Source: Prevotellaceae bacterium
Lineage (GTDB): Bacteria > Bacteroidota > Bacteroidia > Bacteroidales > Paludibacteraceae
DNA length: 6,225 nucleotides
NCBI GenBank assembly: GCA_031255055.1
Contig: JAIRTG010000088.1
Span: 1 to 6,225, forward strand
Direction of reading: 5' to 3'
The notes under the pieces were generated by a model. That model did no database searches. It was not told where the DNA came from and worked only from the letters and a program-made list of their open reading frames with translations. How positions within the stretch are numbered: the first letter of the stretch is position 1; each line of letters begins with the position of its first letter. Made by a program: the position numbers and the translations under genes. This document shows positions 6,038 through 6,225 of the stretch, in pieces.

Positions 6038-6121
6038 GTCTTCCTTGAAGAAAGAGAAAGAGAAAGAAAAAGAAAATTTAGGGGGGGGGAAGTCTCCCCC
6101 TCGCTTCAGCCCGCCTACGTA
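6038..6121 (+). repeat. Hairpin/polypurine repeat unit, right copy 2 (84 bp)
   Basis: The longest copy. The purine tract 6047-6076 is 30 bases of only A and G, and 6048-6068 is a perfect mirror repeat. Nine consecutive G (6081-6089) lead into the AGTC-loop hairpin, then CGCTTCAGCCCGCC and the linker TACGTA. The length differences between units lie mostly in this purine tract and the G-run. Confidence 0.8.
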
Positions 6122-6193
6122 GTCTTCCTTAGAGAGAGATAAAGAAGAAGGAGGGGGGGGAAGTCTCCCCCTCGCTACAGCCCGCCGTTGGCG
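6122..6193 (+). repeat. Hairpin/polypurine repeat unit, right copy 3 (72 bp)
   Basis: It starts with GTCTTCC, but the mini-hairpin is lost (TTAGAGAGAG instead of TTGAAGAAAG). It has eight G before the hairpin, CTACAG instead of CTTCAG, and the linker CCGCC-GTT-GGCGG, which is a perfect 5-bp stem. It leads directly into the GC-rich module. Confidence 0.8.
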
Positions 6194-6225
6194 GTCTTCC
6201 GCTACCCCCTCTGCGGGGCGCTGCC
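6194..6225 (+). repeat. GC-rich palindromic module (right copy, cut by window end)
   Basis: All 32 bases are the exact reverse complement of 185-216. It contains CCCC-CTCTG-CGGGG and ends inside the 7-bp palindrome that is complete in the left copy. The repeat very probably continues beyond the window. Confidence 0.8.

Noticed and set aside
5970..6225. CRISPR-like array (regularly spaced repeats with variable linkers)
   Set aside because: Units are 68-84 bp with most of the unit conserved and only about six variable bases. Spacing is irregular, there are no unique spacers of 30-40 bp and no cas genes.

Overview
The window looks like a chromosomal piece of a Bacteroidota genome, most likely order Bacteroidales. 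The supporting signs are a GldJ-type lipoprotein, which is restricted to this phylum; a folP-cdaA gene pair; a 67K-type SppA; and two promoters with the Bacteroidota -7 motif TAnnTTTG (both read TACTTTTGCG), with little Shine-Dalgarno signal. Species cannot be told from the sequence alone.

Layout. Positions 1-589 contain no convincing gene. They hold an AT-rich heptanucleotide array with a perfect 19-bp inverted repeat (77-153), a GC-rich palindromic module (172-216), two copies of a 71-80 bp hairpin/polypurine repeat (217-367), a possible decayed copy (444-486), and an intrinsic terminator (527-550). A GldJ-like lipoprotein gene runs leftward (2107-590). A 363-bp divergent intergenic region carries one promoter for each direction. 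Rightward from there run folP (dihydropteroate synthase), cdaA (diadenylate cyclase) and sppA (membrane S49 protease), closely spaced and probably co-transcribed. From 5919 to the right edge there is again no gene: a short heptanucleotide array, three more hairpin/polypurine units, and the start of the same GC-rich module, cut off by the window end.

How the genes relate. folP makes 7,8-dihydropteroate for folate. cdaA makes the second messenger c-di-AMP at the membrane. sppA degrades membrane-embedded peptides such as spent signal peptides. The lipoprotein belongs to the structural, non-catalytic branch of the formylglycine-generating-enzyme fold used by the type IX secretion/gliding apparatus. 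None of the other por/gld genes is in the window.

The least conventional content is the repeat family. The whole four-gene block is bracketed by inverted copies: positions 185-216 are the exact reverse complement of 6194-6225. Each array lies just past the 3' end of the outermost gene, in the same orientation relative to transcription. The units vary in length (68-84 bp) but keep their hairpins, in one case by swapping one palindrome for another. I do not recognise the family by name.
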